DNA from: Chlorops oryzae
Lineage: Eukaryota > Arthropoda > Insecta > Diptera > Chloropidae
Reading direction: 5' to 3'
DNA length: 64,000 bases
Assembly (NCBI GenBank): GCA_020466095.1
Contig: CM035807.1
Location: forward strand, 96,899,848-96,963,847
Part shown: one piece after another, positions 50,880 through 62,336 of the stretch
How positions within the stretch are numbered: the stretch's first letter is position 1
Layout: each line of letters begins with the position of its first letter
Program-made: the position numbers and the translations under genes
The notes under the pieces: model-generated
The model's input: only the letters and a program-made list of their open reading frames with translations
What the model was told of the DNA's origin: nothing
Databases searched by the model: none

Positions 50880-53450
50880 CTGTCATGGGCTTACACTATA
50901 GCAAAACTCTCCTAGCAAATTCAAAATGTGCCCGTGAAAGAATGTCTTCTACCTCCAGTAAAATAGGAAAATAAAAATGTATGCTAAAATAAAATCTTAT
51001 TATCGGGAGGAATTCGGGACGGGTTAGAATTGAAGAAAAGTTCGGGATGGGCAGGATGGGTGATCATCTCTAGTCTCATGTAATAAATTTCGAAAAATTC
51101 CAGTCATTTTTATTTCCCTCAGAAGTCAATTCAATTGACATTTTTCAGCTCCGAACAGAGCTCATCTTAATTGATATTCTCAGCGCACTCACCTAAGCGG
51201 AGGATCCTTAATAAATCAGCCACATTTCAACCTCGAAGATTTCGAACCATTTTACTTTTATTAAAAGCAAAAAAAAAAAATATAAAAAGGCGAAAACAAA
51301 ACTAGCCTTCATTAGCATAACTTTTTCTCGGTTTACGGTTTATTGTCCCAACAAGCGAAGCGCTGCAATATTAAATTAATCAGCGTAAAACTTCTGAAAA
51401 GCCATTGTCGTGGCGTAATTGAAAAATCGTAAAATTTTCCCAAAACCGACCAAAAGAGGAGAAAACCGAAAAGGTAGACAAGCAACAAATAAATCCAACA
51501 ACAAAAGTTTTTCATCATTTTTATGACTTAAGGCTATAAAAGTAGGAGAGCAAACAAATGTGTATGTGTGTGTGTGACGTGTGCGTGTGAGTGCGGCTGT
51601 TTAGTCGTCTGTGTTTGTAATGCCTTACCGAAAACTAACAAAGCATAACGATCTAAGGAGAGCAACATTTAAATATGCTACCTTGGGCCCCTTTGTGCAG
51701 TCTCTATATGTATGTGTTGTGTGTATCCCACTGTGTGTGTGCGCGTGTGCGTGAACGTCTTTGCGCGTTTAGGCGTGCGTTGGTGCGTTTCCGCTCATCA
51801 ACTTCCGGCCTTCGCTTGTGTGATGTATCACCACTCGAAAGTACACACAATTCAAAAGCGCTCAACACAAAACACAATTTTCGCTTTACTGACACAAATT
51901 CCATTAAACTTTCGTCTCATTAAATTTTCTGTTTGGCTTGGCAAATCCCATACTCGCCCGCGATTTCCTCTGGACCATTGTCGGAACACCACTTTTGAGC
52001 AACTTTGAGGCAAGTCAGTCATAAATCCCATGAAAAGTAATAAACTTAAAATTTTACGCTTTTGCTTCTGCCTCAGTCGCTGCTTCGGTGTGTTCATAAC
52101 CGCAGCTTCACTTCGCAGTAATTTTTATTTTTATTTTTTTTTTTTTTTTTTTTGGGGCTTGTGCTCGTCATTGGCTTTTCCTTTGGCTTTTCTTTTCTCT
52201 CTAATCAAATTCCTCGCAGCCGATCTTTGTTGCAAGCGCAACAGTTTATTTGCTATAATCATTACCCCTCCCCGGGCACTCGCTGTTGGCCCACTTTTTT
52301 CCAAGGATAAGAAAGCACGATTCGCTCATTTTGAGTGCTTTTCATATTTTTCTATATTCTCCTTACTTCCCTTGCCTTGACTTTACATCAACTGCTAGTT
52401 ATGTCCTCCATAATCATTTTCTACAGCTCGATGGGCATAAAATTTGAATGATGAGCTCGAAATGCACTGTAAAAAAAAACTGGGCTGCGACACAGTATTA
52501 GGTATTTCGTTTTGCTAAGAAAAAGTGTCAAAATAAATTCGATAGAATTTTAAACTTCCACTAGGGTAGTATGTATTGTAACTTTAAGCAAAGATAGAGA
52601 GTGAATGCTATAGAGTTTTCTCTCAGTGCATTCCGTTAGAGACATTCCAGAGTAAGCAAACTATTTTTCTTTTCAACAATCGTTTGATTTATACCATTAA
52701 ACTGTAGTTATGTACTTTATTAAGACTGTTACCATTCCCGCTAGAATGATTCGAGCAAAGCAGAATTTTCTTTCGGAACCCCGATTTCCCTTGCCGAAAT
52801 GACAGCAATCATCTTTATTGCGAGGGAGAAATTTCCAAACTCGATATTCGGAATAAATTTGTGAATCTCATAAAATGTAAATCAACAAATTTTCAACCTA
52901 GCTCGAGTATCGAAACGTCCCGAGGGCTCTTGTTAGCGCTGGGGTGGAAGTGTGAAAAGGAAATAGAAGTGAGAAAAATATTTTCGTAAAAAGAGGAAAA
53001 TTTGAATGAAAAGGGTCAATTAGTGACCACCTTTAGACGATAAAAATGAAAGCAAAAGCGATTTTTTATGCATAACGATAGAATAAATCGATTTTTTGGC
53101 ACTTTAAATAAATCTTTTTTTGGGGGAAAGCGGGCGGAGAATCGTCAATGCTGCACCGATAAATCTATCAAGCTAGTTGTCCATCACATGCAACTAACGA
53201 AGGCTTTCAAAATCAAAGTATCTAAATCAAGATGGTCGACGTGACGTCACTACATGCGACTTGACGTCGGAAAAGCAGAAACAAACTTGCCCGCATTGTT
53301 AGGGCATATGCGCCAAAATTTATGGCACAGTCGAATCGTCTGACAGCGCTCAATAAACGAAATCAACATTACTATGATTTTTTAAGTGGGAAAAAGTTTC
53401 TCTGTGGCCCTGCTCGATGCCACTTGAAGCCGTTGCAGGAGTTCTTTTCC

Positions 53451-53489
<39 letters not shown>

Positions 53490-54925
53490 GCCTTTTCGAC
53501 TTATACCATTTTCGGTTCGATGTGGCGCTCAGTGATTCGGAGCAATGCAATAACATTTCCGCATATCACCAGAACTTTTGTTATTCTTTGCGGTCGTCGG
53601 TGCTGTTTTGTGGTTGGTTTTGTTTTCTTGAAAACTTTTGCAATGGAATTTCGTAGTCCTTGACATTTCGCGCTCGCAATAAATCACGAATTCCACTTTG
53701 AGCCATTTAACTTTGCACTTCGGTGAAGCTTTCTTTCTTTCTTGACTGCACGCAGATTCAATTTCAAGTCCAAAATGCAATGGAAACTAGAAAGACGGAA
53801 ATGCATAACCATTTTTAAACTTTCCCTATACTATATACATATATACATATGTTCATGTGAACCATTTCTTCGATGAAATTTGAATGAAAACATTGTTAAA
53901 ATGCACCATGGGGCGTATGAGCAACTTTTACTGCACATGAGCATTTACGTTGCTCATACGCACTGTTGTTCAAAGTTTATAGTTAACTTAATTCGAAACC
54001 GCTCTAAGCCTTTAAGTTTCCTGCGAATCTCAACCACTTGCGATGTAAAGTCTTGTATGCAAATTTAAGCGAATAAACATATATAAACATGAAAATATTA
54101 TTTGTCGAGTCAAAGCTCAAGCTGATCAAAAATAAGAAGCTAGAAGCGTAGTTGGAAAATATTTGCATAATATATTCCTTTACTCTGGTGCTTTCTTTCA
54201 ATCAGTTGCTACAAACGATGAAGCAAAGGGCTAGGCCAACTGATGCTTAACTCCGTATACGTAATCCCAGCAGGGAACAGCGCCATCACTTTTCTTTTTG
54301 CATAATACATATGGATATTTAGTTTTGAATTTATTCAACTTCATGTACATATGTATGTGAGATGCTAGGAAATAGTAGGGCTTAGAATTGAATTGAAATT
54401 TGGTTTGATTTCATAACCCATATCGAGGAGTGACGGAATTTCAATTGCTCTAAATGTACATATCTATCGACGTAATCAGCTGCCATGATAGGTACAATTG
54501 AATGGGGATTGAGGGACTTACTTAATAAATGATGAAAAATTTTGAAAATTATTTTCATCCCAGAAATCCTTGCACTTTTAAATTTATCCTTTGGAACATA
54601 AAAAGAAGCACGAAGACACATCCGATTTGTACTGCGAAAGGCAAAGGCACATAAAAAAAAAAACAAAATGGAAACCACAAAAAACACACACATTAAAGAG
54701 GATAATTACGCTAAAAAGGATAAAAACGAATCTCATCAACTTGATGACACCGAACTTAATCTACATATATATTGATGACCACGAAGTCTCTTACCAAATT
54801 GAGAACAAACAACTTCCCAAAAATGCTCAAAGTGTCCAGATGGATGAAATTCCACTGCCGACTCAGGTGGGTCCATAACGAAATATCACTTAAATTTAGA
54901 CTTTTCTAAAAGGAACCCAAAATTC
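50880..54925. other. Non-coding stretch, no gene recognised
   Basis: Holds TGTG/GCGTGTG tracts near 51559-51595 and 51733-51752, T-runs at 52131-52153 and 53452-53484 (33 bases), and ATATACATATATAC near 53833-53850. No exon supported. Confidence 0.5.
53452..53484. repeat. Poly-T run (33 nt)
   Basis: An uninterrupted T-run. Its length may be approximate in any assembly. It could mark the tail of a minus-strand retroposon, but no body was recognised. Confidence 0.85.
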
Positions 54926-54939
54926 AGTTTTAAAAAAAA

Positions 54940-55120
54940 AGGTAATAACACTGTGCGACATTTTAGAGGTCATGTTTTGTAAACAAAAATTTGACGACTG
55001 TTTTTGAAAGCGCACGGTGAGTATAACAACGCCTAATACTCAGTTTTGTCAAGTCACCTCTACTTTTTTTTTAAATAGACTTCAAAAAGTGAGGCCGAGA
55101 ATTAAATTACTCACTTACTT
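54940..55120 (+). repeat. Repeat family R, copy interrupted by LTR element
   Basis: ACACTGTGCGACATTTTAGA, GTAAACAAAAATTTGAC and GGCCGAGAATTAAATTACTC follow in the order seen on the minus strand at 10400-10220. Homology fades near 55140, shortly before the LTR. Confidence 0.7.
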
Positions 55121-55189
55121 ATGACTATATCTCGTAATCCGTTCAATATTTTAATTTCATATATATCACAATTTATAGCCTTTGTTGTG

Positions 55190-55815
55190 AGTAACAACAT
55201 ACGAGTACTCACTGTACTACCTAGCGTGAACTGATCGACAGAAAGAGTCAACCGTTTTTGCAAGACCGGCGAATAACAGACAGAAGCAAACAAAAGAAAT
55301 GCAACGATCGAAGACGATGACGCAATATCGTCACCAAAGCAGAATTAGAATTGGAACGCAGAAGTAGGTCAGCGATAATGAGAACGACGACTACGTCAGC
55401 ACCAGCTGATATACGAAGTTATAGAGAAAAGCGAAATTGGGCTATAGTCGATTCCACAACAGCAGTTCATCATTGCGGAAGTGTTCCAGATTTGGCGGAA
55501 AAGTGCAGCCTAAGCACTTTCCCCTTATAAATGGGAAGCATCAACGTCGACAAGAGGACTCTTGATTTAGTATTCAAAGTCTCAACTCCGGTGCACGTAC
55601 TCACCCAAGGGCCACGACAGCGGAGCGTAGACTTAAGTGTTAGACAGGGAAGTCCTTCGAGTCAATTAGGAGATAGAGTAGGATCGAAACATTGTAATTA
55701 AAATAACAAGTAAAATAATAAAAGGACTTAACTGAATTCACTGTGGGTTTATGTATCCAGAATTTAGAGTGTCAGCGGAGGAGCAATGATACAATCACTA
55801 GTTCAAACTATTTAT
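55190..55815 (+). mobile_element. Gypsy-type LTR
   Basis: Starts about AGTAACAACATACGAG and ends about AGTTCAAACTATTTAT, immediately followed by the primer-binding site. A TATA-like CTTATAAATG at about 55526 and AATAATAAAAGG at about 55713 fit promoter and polyadenylation signals of a 17.6/297-type LTR. Only one LTR of this type is complete here. The block ACGTACTCACCCAAGGGCCA (55597) recurs at 57997-58016. Confidence 0.7.
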
Positions 55816-55833
55816 TGGCGCAGTCCGTAACAC
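55816..55833 (+). other. Primer-binding site of the LTR element
   Basis: TGGCGCAGTCCGTAACAC differs by one base, over its first 13, from the TGGCGCAGTCGGTA site used by 17.6/297-type gypsy elements. It fixes the LTR border and the plus orientation. Confidence 0.7.
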
Positions 55834-56569
55834 CGGACTTTCCTTGGATTCAATCAATGAAAAATTTGAACATCTTGCCGTCCTTGTCTGTGCTATGAAA
55901 ATAATCCTAGTGAAGAACTTTTTGGGTGTTAAAACCTGACAAAAAATTAGAGCGGGGAACAAGCTGTCCTAAAATTCATGTTAATAGCGCATGCGATGCG
56001 GTAGTTTCCTGTTGAAAAATTTTATTTGAAAATAAAGATGATATTTAGATAGACGTGAAATGAGATCTGGAGGAGTCCAAGACTAATAATCACACTCTAA
56101 TAATATCAACGTAACAGTTTTGGCATGCATTGCGAAAAAGTATTCAAACCGACTTTGTTGTTCGAATAAGGAAAATAATTTTAAGAAACTATCCTAATTT
56201 TGGCGGTGTGGCATATGAAAATAAGAGTTGAGTGAAGCGGAACCTTTTTTGGTTTTAAAACCTGACAAAATCAGACCCGGGTGAACGAAGCTCTAAAATT
56301 CATGTGTCTAGCGGCGCAGGCGGATGCGGTAGTTAAATCGAAGTAGGTATCCAGGAGTAACGTTTTATCGTGCTCTGCCGGTACTCCTTTGAGAAAAATT
56401 TTTATCCTGTGAAAAAAAAATTGTATATAATTTTAATAGAACGGAACAGTGAGATTCATGAGTCCAAAAGCATAAAAATAAATAAGTAATAATATCAACG
56501 GTAGCAGATTCGTCGCTGGCAATACATTGAGAAAAATGTTATCAAACCGAGCAATGAAAATGGTGAGTA
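55834..56569 (+). repeat. Retroelement leader with tandem duplication of about 320 bp
   Basis: Two successive units start about 55889 and 56210. Both carry ATGAAAATAA, TTAAAACCTGACAAAA, CTAAAATTCATGT, GATGCGGTAGTT, TAATATCAACG and ATTGAGAAAAATG/ATTGCGAAAAAGT in the same order. They are diverged by perhaps a quarter. No gag or pol frame follows, so the element is truncated after its leader. Confidence 0.7.
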
Positions 56570-56767
56570 CAGAATTTTAACTAACATATTTTACAAATTT
56601 ACATTTCCTATGGAACAAGAATTAGAAAAACTTATTCCACAACATATTTATTAAACGTTCTGCCTGCAAACTATATTTCGAATATAAGTAAAACCCTTGA
56701 TTCGTTTTTTCACTTGCTTTTGTTTTTAATAAAACTGAATATTAACAACAATCATGTAGAAGTCTAT

Positions 56768-58263
56768 TATACAGGGTGTTCCATACTCAATAGATCAAAA
56801 AAAAGGAGGTGATAGGGGGGGTCCAGACGGACCAAAAATCGTATGGCAGGGGGGATCGCAAATGCACCCCTGAGGAGTTAAATGCAAAAAACAACATTTT
56901 GGTTTTTTCACTGGTGCTCCTCACTTACAGGCCGTAAATACAAAATCACATATGATATGAAAAGCTTGGCGGTTTTCCGTTAACACTGCATACTATGATT
57001 TTAAATAATTCCGTTTTCTCTGGTACTACCATCTAAGCCTAAAATAGTGTAATTTTGGCTTTGAAATGTGATTTCAATTCAAAAGAAATCACGATCGAGC
57101 CTTTAATTTTTTGTACTTTTTCGAGAAACTTTGAGTTTTTCTTTCAATTTGATACCATGTTGCTAACAAAGAAAAAGTTCACAATCAATTCGAAACTAAG
57201 TTTGAAAATAATTATTTTGTATTTTTACTCCCATGAAAAGTTTCATTTTAATCAAATTTATTCGAGCACTACTTTTAGTGCAGCATGAAAAATTCAAAAT
57301 TTCGAATATTTTTGTTTTACATATCCGCCTAAAAGTATGCTCACCAATTTAGTCTTGAAATTTTTTGCGTCCTACTAGCTCCTTAACGAGTGCAAAGATG
57401 AACCCCCTTTCCATACAATTTTTTCTTCGTATGGTGATTCCCCCTATCAAAACACTCGCTTAAATTTTGATCAATTGAATATGTGTTGTGAGTCTCTACC
57501 CAAACTACAACAATGTGGTCACCTTAAACCGAAAGCAAAAGGCAGTGACCTGCATTTATGAATTTCACTTCGAGGTGATTCCATGCTACTCAAAAACACT
57601 GTCCAGCTAAAATTTGCTGACAAATGCAAACATGCAGTTCGGCCGCTGGTAACAACAACAACATTGGCACAGTATAAGCACGGTTAACAAACATCAGCAC
57701 TAGTACAGCGAATGCACAATTGCAATCCGATCGTGGCAATAAAACAACAACACACGTCAAGAGTTTTTGTAAAAGCAAAACAACTACAAAAGAAGAACAA
57801 GAACATCGGAATAGCTGTATGTAGTAAAACAATATGGATTGGGACATTGCGGTTGAAGGTCGCGGTCAAGCTTATGCAATATGTTCGGGAAGAATCGACG
57901 ACGATCGCGGATATTGGGAATAGTCAATATTGTAAGATCAGCAATATTGATCTATATAAACGGAACTTCGACGACTGGAAAGGGACTTCTGCACACGTAC
58001 TCATCCAAGGGCCACGACGTAGAAGTAAATAGTCAAGTAATAGGGATATTTGTATTTGGAAGTATAGGATTCATTTTGTTAAATAAAGGATTAAAACCTA
58101 TTTGTTGGTGTCTTTTATTTGATAAAGGAAATACGGGGACTATTATACGCTCGACATTGTCTGAGCGCTTGGTACCCTACGTTGTAATTTAGTGACATTT
58201 GTGCGCTCGACACAGTTTGAGCGCTGTGCACACTATACTACAACATATGGAACACCCTGTATA
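56768..58263. mobile_element. Terminal inverted repeat element (1.5 kb), composite
   Basis: The left end TATACAGGGTGTTCCATA (56768-56785) is matched exactly in inverse at 58246-58263. The left 0.8 kb is low in coding potential. The right half contains promoter-like and LTR-like sequence (a TATATAAACGG at about 57952; AATAAAGG at about 58083; TTTGTTGGTGTCTTTTATTT after it), suggesting a retroelement LTR nested inside. A 25-base block CGCTCGACA...TTTGAGCGCT occurs twice near 58150 and 58203. The superfamily is uncertain. Confidence 0.6.
57590..58195 (+). mobile_element. Probable solo LTR or LTR fragment
   Basis: Contains a TATA box, a conserved ACGTACTCATCCAAGGGCCA block shared with the gypsy LTR at 55597, AATAAAGGATT as a polyadenylation signal and a GT-rich tail. 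I cannot fix the ends or a target duplication. Confidence 0.45.
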
Positions 58264-58646
58264 TGTTTTCACGTTCTTTTCACAATTCTTTGCATGCACA
58301 TAGAGCAAGAAAGACAAAGCCAGAAATCCTTCCACTTTTAAATTTATCTTTGGACAGTTACCCGAACGATTTCATTAAAGATGAATACATAGAAATTTTT
58401 CTGGAACATTACCCCTGCAAGAGATCTTGCATTTAATAGCCAAGAGATGAATGGGGGGAAAAATATACATATATTTTCTCAAACTGTTTACTTATCTATA
58501 TAATCATAATTCGGAAAATTGGTCTCAAGCATTTTAACACTCGAATAATTAAAAAGACGATATGTAATGCGAAACGAATTAAATAAGAATTGTGCATGAA
58601 TTGAAAATACTAAAATAAATTTAACTTAGGTGGTATAAAATGAGTT

Positions 58647-58652
58647 TTATTT
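58647..58652 (-). terminator. Polyadenylation signal of the C10 gene
   Basis: AATAAA on the minus strand, 11 bases after the stop codon. This would give a very short 3' UTR. Confidence 0.6.
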
Positions 58653-58662
58653 TTCAGTCTCT

Positions 58663-59013
58663 TTATATGAAAATATCGTTGGACGTGTTTATGGCGATTG
58701 GTGGAAGGTAGATGGCTCTAATTTGATTTCGCAGGCGTGCAATTTCAGCATCGTCCCGTTCCATTTCCCTTACGAGCTGGGAAAATTGAACTAAGCCTTC
58801 ACGATTCGGAGGAAATCCATAGGACTTCAGAACATCAGTTTGCAATTGCATTGCCAGAGGAAAGACTTGCTGCATCATCAGAAGCATTTCCTTTCCTGCT
58901 GCAGCTTTCGCTTCGGAAAGTTTCTTGGAGTTCTCCGGTTGATTAACCGTTCGTATTATATCGATGAGGATTTGCTTTGCCGTTTCGTTGTTGAAGTTCG
59001 TCAAGTACGCCAT
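58663..59013 (-). CDS. Protein C10 homologue (C12orf57/Grcc10 family), 116 aa
   Basis: A single coding exon. The true start is the ATG at 59013 (MAYLTNFNNETAKQIL); three codons upstream also lie in frame but begin with TTG. It matches the family in order: QPENSKKLSEAK (family PENAxRMxEAR), MQQVFPLAMQLQTDVLKSYG (family LQFVLPVATQIQQEVIKAYG) and AEIARLRNQIRAIYLPP (family PEIASLSGKLKALFLPP). Vertebrate members are about 126 aa, so the gene is complete. The protein is small and helical and has no known enzymatic role; in humans loss of C12orf57 causes a brain and eye malformation syndrome. A 65-bp intron in the 5' UTR is likely (59031-59095), and AATAAA lies at 58647-58652 on the minus strand. 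It is divergent to the FAF2 gene at 60450. Confidence 0.93.
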   Translation of the reverse strand: MAYLTNFNNETAKQILIDIIRTVNQPENSKKLSEAKAAAGKEMLLMMQQVFPLAMQLQTDVLKSYGFPPNREGLVQFSQLVREMERDDAEIARLRNQIRAIYLPPIAINTSNDIFI

Positions 59014-59030
59014 CGTCAGCAAGATTTATC

Positions 59031-59095
59031 CTGAAAGAATATAATGCAAATTAACGTTGAAAGGAATAAACATATAATATGAAAATTATAGTCAC
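59031..59095 (-). other. 5' UTR intron of the C10 gene
   Basis: Minus-strand donor TTTAG/GTGACT at 59095 and acceptor ATTCTTTCAG at 59031 enclose 65 bases, a typical minimal fly intron. The upstream leader holds GGTTGGCAGCACTG near 59195-59208, similar to the GTCACACT-type housekeeping core promoter motif 1 of Drosophila. Confidence 0.55.
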
Positions 59096-59624
59096 CTAAA
59101 GCTCAAAATCCAATATTGCGAAAGCTTGATGCGAGAGCCCGCAAATATTTTTTTCGCAGTGTCCTATGAGAGTTATGTTTCGCACAGATGATAGCAGTGC
59201 TGCCAACCTCGAAATTTGTTTTCCCCTAAGAAAATGCTTTTTAAAATATTTTCCCCTAAAATTTCCAAGGGCCGGTATATGAGTCGCAGATGTAACAGGG
59301 CGACTCGACGTACGATAGTTCATCGCATACCATCTGTCAAACTTTATTGTATGCGATGGCAGCAGGTAGACAACATTGAAATGGATGCAAGATTTGTTAA
59401 ACCAAGACCAAAAGAGAAAAAAACCCGATATTCTGAGTAAATCCGTTCTTGCAGAGCGGTCCCCACTTGCGATCTATCGCATACTTTCGATCGCATGCTA
59501 TGAACCATCGCACGTCGAGACCTTAAGTGAGGAAAAGTTTCTTTGCCTCTTGCATCTCTTGCTAACGAACTAAATGCTTGCAGACATACATGGACGTGCA
59601 AAGGCTGCTTATCGAATGTTGTGG

Positions 59625-59843
59625 AGGACAATTAGTAGCTATTTGACTTGAAAAGCTGGCTATTGGTGGCTTAACAATTTTGAAGGCTCGCTTTTAGTGA
59701 CTATAAAATTTGGAAGGATTGCTATTAGTAGCTATTTGACTTGGAAATCTGTCTATTAGTAGCTATATGGCTTGGAATGCTGGCTATTAATAGCTATAGC
59801 ACTTAGAAAGCTGGCTATTAGTAGCCTAATGAATAGAATAGTC
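59625..59843. repeat. 31-bp minisatellite, about 7 units
   Basis: Five consecutive units of exactly 31 bases, each beginning CTATT or CTTTT and ending near GCTGG, plus partial units at both ends. The consensus is about CTATTAGTAGCTATTTGACT followed by TGGAAAGCTGG. Units differ by 10-35 percent. 31 is not a multiple of three and stops occur, so it is not coding. Confidence 0.9.
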
Positions 59844-59904
59844 TCACTAGACTCGTGTAAAGGGCCAGTAATCCAGAAATGAAAGGAAGGCCAGTACTGT
59901 CAAT

Positions 59905-60280
59905 CAGTGCTGTCGGAATTACTACAATTGTAGTATTTTACTACAAATTCATCACCCTTACTACTATACTACTAAAATTGAAATATTACTACATTTCTCT
60001 AAAAATGCAGATCTGTATAGTAGTTTACAAGTATCCGTTTAAAATTTTTTCTCAAAAATGAAAAAAGACAGCTTTTTTTTTAATTTCGTAAAATTTACTC
60101 GGATACAGTAGTACTATTCCTGTTCCATCCAGGAAATAGTTTTTAAGAGAAGTGCATTCGTTGAAGATTACATTTCCAACCCATTTTATTTGATTTCCGT
60201 AAAGTACTACAAAATGTCCCAAAATACTACTAAAAAAAGCAAGCTATACTACTAAACGAAAATTGAAAACGACAGCACTG
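59905..60280. mobile_element. Non-autonomous hAT element (376 bp) between the divergent gene pair
   Basis: Begins CAGTGCTGTCG and ends CGACAGCACTG. It is flanked by the exact 8-bp duplication CTGTCAAT (59897-59904 and 60281-60288). The interior has many ACTACTA/TAGTAGT-like blocks in both orientations. No transposase. It lies about 170 bp upstream of the FAF2 start codon and could affect that promoter. Confidence 0.92.
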
Positions 60281-60449
60281 CTGTCAATATTTTGGCTTAG
60301 ATTTTCCCTCGGAGTCTTTAGTCTTATTTAGTTACAGCACTGCTTTTGATAACTTATTTGACACTATCATTCATAAACTATGCAAAAGATTTCTCTTTAT
60401 TTATAACGGTAGAGTTGTTCGCTATCCAAAAAGTCTTTTGCTGCCGAAA

Positions 60450-62077
60450 ATGGATCAAGCCGAAGGCCTAACAAATGAACAAACCGAAAAAGTTCTACAG
60501 TTCCAGGACCTAACTGGTCTGGATTTAGTAGTGTGTCGCGATATTTTAGTAAGACATTCGTGGGATGTGGAGGTAAGAAGAAGAAGAAGAAGAGAAGTCA
60601 CTTGCGAAGTGTTTCACGGGCTTTTGATTTTTGTGGTTCAGGTGGCTTTTCAGGAACAAATGAACATCCGAGAAGGACGACCAACCATGTACGCTGCTTC
60701 ACGCGACCTACGAGCTCCCGCCGTTATCAACGATAGGTTTCTTCAACAAATCTTTCATGCCAATCGTTCGTCAAACAGTTCAGTGCCTGTTCCTCGGAAT
60801 ATAGCTGGCTTTATCGGGTACGTAATAAATGTGGTCTTTCAGTACTGTTATTCGACGTTTGCAAGAATCATTGAAACATTCTTGAGTTTAGGACGCAGCG
60901 ACGACCAACGTAAGTGTTTCAGAGTAGTTTAAATGTTTGATAAAGCTGAAAATTTATCATTTCAGTGGTTACCGATCCTTTGGGTGATGTTATGCGTTTC
61001 CTACAGACCTATAATGAACGGTATCCTCAGCATCCAGTGTTCTATCAGGGAACCTATGCGCAAGCTTTAAACGATGCAAAGCAGGAGCTTCGTTTCTTGT
61101 TGGTGTATTTGCATAAGGATCCCAGTACGAATCCGGATGTTGATTCATTTTGTAGCCAAACGTTATCCGACTCGTCGGTTATTGAGTTTATTAGTCGGAA
61201 TACACTCTTTTGGGGCTGTGATGTATCCTCGCCCGAGGGTTTTCGCGTTTCGCATTCGCTCAACGCGCGTACATATCCGTTAATGGTACTGATCAGTTTG
61301 CGGAATAATCGAATGGTCATTGTCGGCCGTTTCGAAGGAGATTGCACGCCCGAGGAACTAATTTATCGTATGCAAACCGTAATCTCCGTCAACGATGTCT
61401 GGCTTAGTCAAGCGCGAGCCGACCGTCTAGAGCGAAATTTCAATCAAACCTTGCGGCGTCAACAAGACGAAGCATATCAACAGAGTTTACGTGCCGATCA
61501 GGAAAAGGAACGTAAACGCCAAGAGTCGTTGGACAAGGAACGAGAGGCACGTGAGGCCGAAGAGCGTGTACGTCAGGAAGCTGAACGTCGAAAACAGGTA
61601 TTTTTCAAGTTCAACACACAATACGCTGCACAATATACATATGTACTTAATATTTTCGTAATTGAAGGAAATCACGAGACAGAAATTCGAGATGGCTCAA
61701 CAGGTCCCATCAGAGCCACCTGCCGATGCGACTGATATTGTTTCAGTCGTTTTTAAACTTCCCGATGGTACGCGAATTGAGAGGCGTTTTCATCAAGGAG
61801 ATTCATTGATAGTAAGTAGTTGAAATGTTTTCCTTACCATTTTCATGCTATTTCGTTTTTCCGCCGTCTGCAGGACGTATACAAGTATTTGTTTTGTCAT
61901 CCATCGTCGCCGGATGTTTTTGAGATCACAACGAACTTTCCCAAGCGTGTTCTCTATACGAATGTGAATGTAAATATTTGCGATAAATCCAGCTATGAGG
62001 GCGGCGATTGCAGAACATTGAAAGAGGTCGGCCTTAAAAATCGCGAAGTACTTTTCGTTAATGATCTGGAAGCGTAA
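60450..62077 (+). CDS. FAF2/UBXD8 homologue (UBA-UAS-UBX protein), 5 exons, 456 aa
   Basis: An ER and lipid-droplet membrane adaptor that recruits the p97/VCP ATPase in ER-associated degradation and senses fatty acids. The exons are 60450-60572, 60642-60909, 60966-61597, 61668-61811 and 61874-62077, 1371 nt in frame with GTAAG/AG borders (exon 3 donor GTATTT). The start is the ATG of MDQAEGLTNEQ. Domains: UBA about residues 7-45 (VLQFQDLTGLDLVVCRDILV), a hydrophobic hairpin at 95-124 that anchors it in the membrane, and a UAS thioredoxin-like domain about 131-290 (LRFLLVYLHKDP, NTLFWGCDVSSPEG). A charged coiled coil about 285-355 is followed by UBX about 364-456. The p97-binding loop reads TNFPKRVLY where the general UBX motif is FPR. 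Human FAF2 has 445 aa, so the gene is complete. In Drosophila the counterpart is CG10372, cited from memory. Divergent neighbour: C10 at 59013. Confidence 0.95.
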
Positions 62078-62330
62078 TAATCAAAGCCAATAGAAAATTG
62101 TTGAATCAATGATGGAATTGTATTGTAAAATTGTTTCTAAATCTAAAGAATGACAAATTGACAGCTGGAAACTAAACGCATTCGCTGCAAAATTCGGACA
62201 CATATACACTTTAACATACACACAGCCATACATGTTTCCATTTTATGCACTTTTCTCAACGTTTTTCTCAATCCTTAAGTTGTCTTCCGTTTTTAAACCT
62301 AACAATTCTTATTCCGTGTTTCTTTAAGAA

Positions 62331-62336
62331 AATAAA
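62331..62336 (+). terminator. Likely polyadenylation signal of the FAF2 gene
   Basis: AATAAA about 255 bases after the stop. No closer perfect signal was noticed. Confidence 0.45.

Noticed and set aside
60575..60640. Readthrough of the frame across FAF2 intron 1
   Set aside because: The inserted residues are Arg-rich from AGAAGA repeats, and the segment is bounded by GAG/GTAAGAAG and TTCAG/GTG. The flanking exons match FAF2 only when it is removed.
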